Origin: Anaerolineales bacterium
Lineage (GTDB): Bacteria; Chloroflexota; Anaerolineae; Anaerolineales; Villigracilaceae
Direction of reading: 5' to 3'
Assembly: GCA_030583885.1 (NCBI GenBank)
Contig: CP129480.1
Span: 2,232,001-2,296,000 of the forward strand
Length of the DNA: 64,000 bases
Shown here: positions 62,405 to 64,000 of the stretch, one piece after another
Layout: each line of letters starts with the position of its first letter
Numbering within the stretch: position 1 is the first letter of the stretch
Notes under the pieces: model-generated
What the model was told of the DNA's origin: nothing
Database searches by the model: none
What the model saw: the letters and a program-made list of their open reading frames with translations, nothing else
Program-made: the position numbers and the translations under genes

Positions 62405-62492
62405 GTGCGAGGAGGGTGATCTTTCCGACGAGGCAGTCCACACCACATCGAGAGGGTTGCTTCGGGCGGAAGTTCACCGCCCTCGCAACAAC
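62405..62492. repeat. Palindromic intergenic repeat, degenerate copy D
   Basis: GTGCGAGGAGGGTGATCTTTCC at the left and GGGTTGCTTCGGGCGG / CCGCCCTCGCAACAAC at the right are recognisable parts of the repeat family. Ends are eroded. It fills the gap upstream of the response regulator. Confidence 0.5.
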
Positions 62493-62542
62493 AATCATAC
62501 TTCCTGTAGATGAGCCAAAAACGCATTTTGCGGAGAATGGGT

Positions 62543-63514
62543 TTATCCTTTTGAAACCTGAATTACGACTTTGCCCTGCGCGTGTTGGTCAACGAGGTAG
62601 TGCATGGCGTCGGCGGTTTGGCTGAGCGGGTAACTGCAGTCAATGATTGGGATGAGCTTGCCGTCTTTGAAGAGTTCGCTGATCTGTGTCAAATCGTCTT
62701 GGTTGATTTTCGTGACGCCCATATTGCCCATCGTTCTGCCGCCTTTTTGGGAGAGCCATTTTCCAAACAGAAGGACTTCCAATATTTGCCGAACAGCGCC
62801 GCCCACGAAGACGTATAACCCTGTCGGTTTCAGCGCGCGCCGATACGCCCACAACGAGCGATAGCCGTTGATCGCAAAAATCAAATCATAGTGTTTGCCC
62901 CTTTTTGTGAAATCTTCTTTGGCATAGTCAATCACGTGATCTGCGCCGAGGGAACGCGCCAGGCTCACGTTCCGCGCGCTGCATACGGCGGTCACTTTTG
63001 CGCCGGAGGCTTTTACCAGTTGAAGAGCAAATGTCCCAATTCCGCCCGAGGCGCCTTGAATCAACACCTGTTGCCCGGCGTGAATCCCTCCTGCGTAGCG
63101 CACGGCCTGTATCGCCGTCAGCGCGGCGAGTGGCATGGCAGCAGCCTCTTCGAATGAGCAGTTGGCAGGTTTCACCGTCAGGAAGGCTTCGCGCGCAAGG
63201 ACGTACTCGGCCAGGGAGCCGTGAGCGCATCCAAACACTTCGTCGCCTGGTTTGAACCTCGTGACGGTTTCGCCTACCGCCTCCACGATACCGGCAACAT
63301 CGGTGCCGATGACGGGGTCTTTCGGTTTGCGCCATCCGCCAGTCAGCAAGCGTACCAGGAGCGAGGGCATCTCGTAGCGCCTCCACTCCTTTGCGTTGAT
63401 GGACGCGGCGCAGACTTTTACGAGTACCTGATGAGGCTGGGGGACAGGCTTCGCGATTTCTTTGAGTTGCAAAGCCTCGGGCGGACCGAACGTGTCGTAA
63501 CGAATGGCTTTCAT
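62543..63514 (-). CDS. Quinone-oxidoreductase-like MDR dehydrogenase
   Basis: This 323-residue zinc-free medium-chain dehydrogenase has the QOR-type start (KAIRYDTFGPPEALQLKEIAKP), GTDVAGIVEAVG, and the nucleotide loop VLIQGASGGIGTFALQLVKA, with DHVIDYAKEDFTKRG after it. The late half resembles reticulon-4-interacting and zeta-crystallin-like enzymes. It probably uses NADPH to reduce quinones or enones. Its start overlaps the stop of the rhodanese fusion by ATGA. Confidence 0.92.
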   Translation of the reverse strand: MKAIRYDTFGPPEALQLKEIAKPVPQPHQVLVKVCAASINAKEWRRYEMPSLLVRLLTGGWRKPKDPVIGTDVAGIVEAVGETVTRFKPGDEVFGCAHGSLAEYVLAREAFLTVKPANCSFEEAAAMPLAALTAIQAVRYAGGIHAGQQVLIQGASGGIGTFALQLVKASGAKVTAVCSARNVSLARSLGADHVIDYAKEDFTKRGKHYDLIFAINGYRSLWAYRRALKPTGLYVFVGGAVRQILEVLLFGKWLSQKGGRTMGNMGVTKINQDDLTQISELFKDGKLIPIIDCSYPLSQTADAMHYLVDQHAQGKVVIQVSKG

Positions 63515-64000
63515 GAATCCACCTTATCCGGTTCAAGGACGGTGACGTTTTGCCCCGCGTATTTTTCATACAGGTCGCCGCGCCGCTTTCTCCAGGCGTC
63601 GAGTCCGCCGCGCAGGTTGGTGATTTTTTTAAAGCCTTGTGCTTTCAGATAATACGAGATCATGACGGAAAGTCCGCCGCCCGGGCAATACACCAGGATT
63701 TGCTTGTCGCGCGGCAGTTGTTTCAAGTATTGTTCAACCTGGAGTGGGTTGACTTCGTGAGCGTTCGGTAATCCCTTGGATTGTTTCCGATCCACCGGCG
63801 GACGCACATCGAGGATGAATGTGTTCTCGTCGAACAGAATGGTTTCGTTCAATTGGGCGGGGGCAAGCATGTTGACAAAAGAGATTCGCCCTTCAATATA
63901 ATCCCGAACCACCCGCGTCACATAGCGGATGTCCCGCGCGGAGGTTCCATGTCCGAGGCTGATTCGAATCGTTTCGCGCGCGGCCTGGTCGGACACGCCG
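63511..64000 (-). CDS. Cysteine desulfurase-rhodanese fusion, C-terminal part (5' end outside window)
   Basis: The visible 163 residues begin with GVSDQAARETIRISLGHGTS and ARDIRYVTRVVRDYIEGR, which is the C-terminal end of NifS/IscS-type cysteine desulfurases. A rhodanese domain follows (ENTFILDVRPPVD, then the active-site loop YCPGGGLSVMISYYL, and ITNLRGGLDAWRKR). The frame is open through base 64000, so a full desulfurase probably lies just outside. Such a fusion would pass sulfur from the desulfurase Cys to the rhodanese Cys; selenium delivery is also thinkable given selA. A GTG at 63996 is unlikely to be the start. Confidence 0.8.
   Translation of the reverse strand, partial: GVSDQAARETIRISLGHGTSARDIRYVTRVVRDYIEGRISFVNMLAPAQLNETILFDENTFILDVRPPVDRKQSKGLPNAHEVNPLQVEQYLKQLPRDKQILVYCPGGGLSVMISYYLKAQGFKKITNLRGGLDAWRKRRGDLYEKYAGQNVTVLEPDKVDS

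Overview
The window reads as a chromosomal segment of a Chloroflexota bacterium, most likely class Anaerolineae. This is an inference from the mix of Thr-Pro-rich SH3 lipoproteins, sigma/DUF5667 gene pairs, large GAF/HD-GYP sensors and MalF/MalG-type permeases, not from a marker gene. It is densely coded on both strands. No rRNA, tRNA, CRISPR array, phage or complete insertion sequence was found. Many neighbouring genes overlap by ATGA.

0-8.6 kb (+): a partial gene, then seven genes in which every junction is an ATGA stop/start overlap. They encode a DAGK/sphingosine-kinase-family lipid kinase, a CDP-alcohol phosphatidyltransferase, a YghO-like GNAT acyltransferase, an OleC-like acyl-AMP ligase, a UbiA-family enzyme, a rifampicin-phosphotransferase-like dikinase and a CdsA-like cytidylyltransferase. 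Together they look like a pathway that acylates, phosphorylates, CDP-activates and decorates an unusual membrane lipid. A sphingolipid-like product is one hypothesis.

8.6-13.2 kb (-): NUDIX, pirin, a small membrane protein, GNAT, a broken methyltransferase and an acetyl-CoA-synthetase-type ligase. 13.3-22.9 kb (+): zinc-ribbon protein, GH1 glucosidase, upp, a frameshifted alcohol dehydrogenase, an FGGY kinase, then sphingosine-1-phosphate lyase next to a FAAH-type amidase (a lipid-catabolic pair). These are followed by a DUF1801 protein and a methyltransferase interrupted by two consecutive in-frame UGA codons with a hairpin just downstream. That gene is a candidate selenoprotein, since selA lies 25 kb away.

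22.9-33.4 kb: two SH3 lipoproteins, a secernin-like C69 hydrolase, a membrane sensor and STAS protein, gamma-glutamyltransferase (-), an ECF sigma/DUF5667 pair, an ICMT-like methyltransferase (-) and a GMC oxidoreductase. 34-38.5 kb: a histidine kinase, a CheY-like regulator and a REC-PAS-GAF-GAF-HD-GYP protein. 38.5-46.6 kb: a GH5-like lipoprotein, a RibD-C reductase, a YdeI protein, FtsH, a membrane protein with an ECF sigma/anti-sigma pair, and a nitroreductase. Two 3' gene remnants lie at 45.9 and 47.0 kb.

47.3-52.3 kb (+): membrane protein, selA, M24 peptidase, AAA ATPase, tsaD. 52.4-64 kb (-): tsaC, prmC, two ABC permease genes (one fused to a GT-C-like glycosyltransferase domain) inserted between prmC and prfA, then a small membrane protein, a response regulator, uvrC, a BaeS/OmpR-type two-component pair, a quinone-reductase-like MDR enzyme and a cysteine desulfurase-rhodanese fusion cut by the window edge. 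A palindromic repeat family (GTCRTTGC ... GCAAYGAC ends) occurs in at least four intergenic places.
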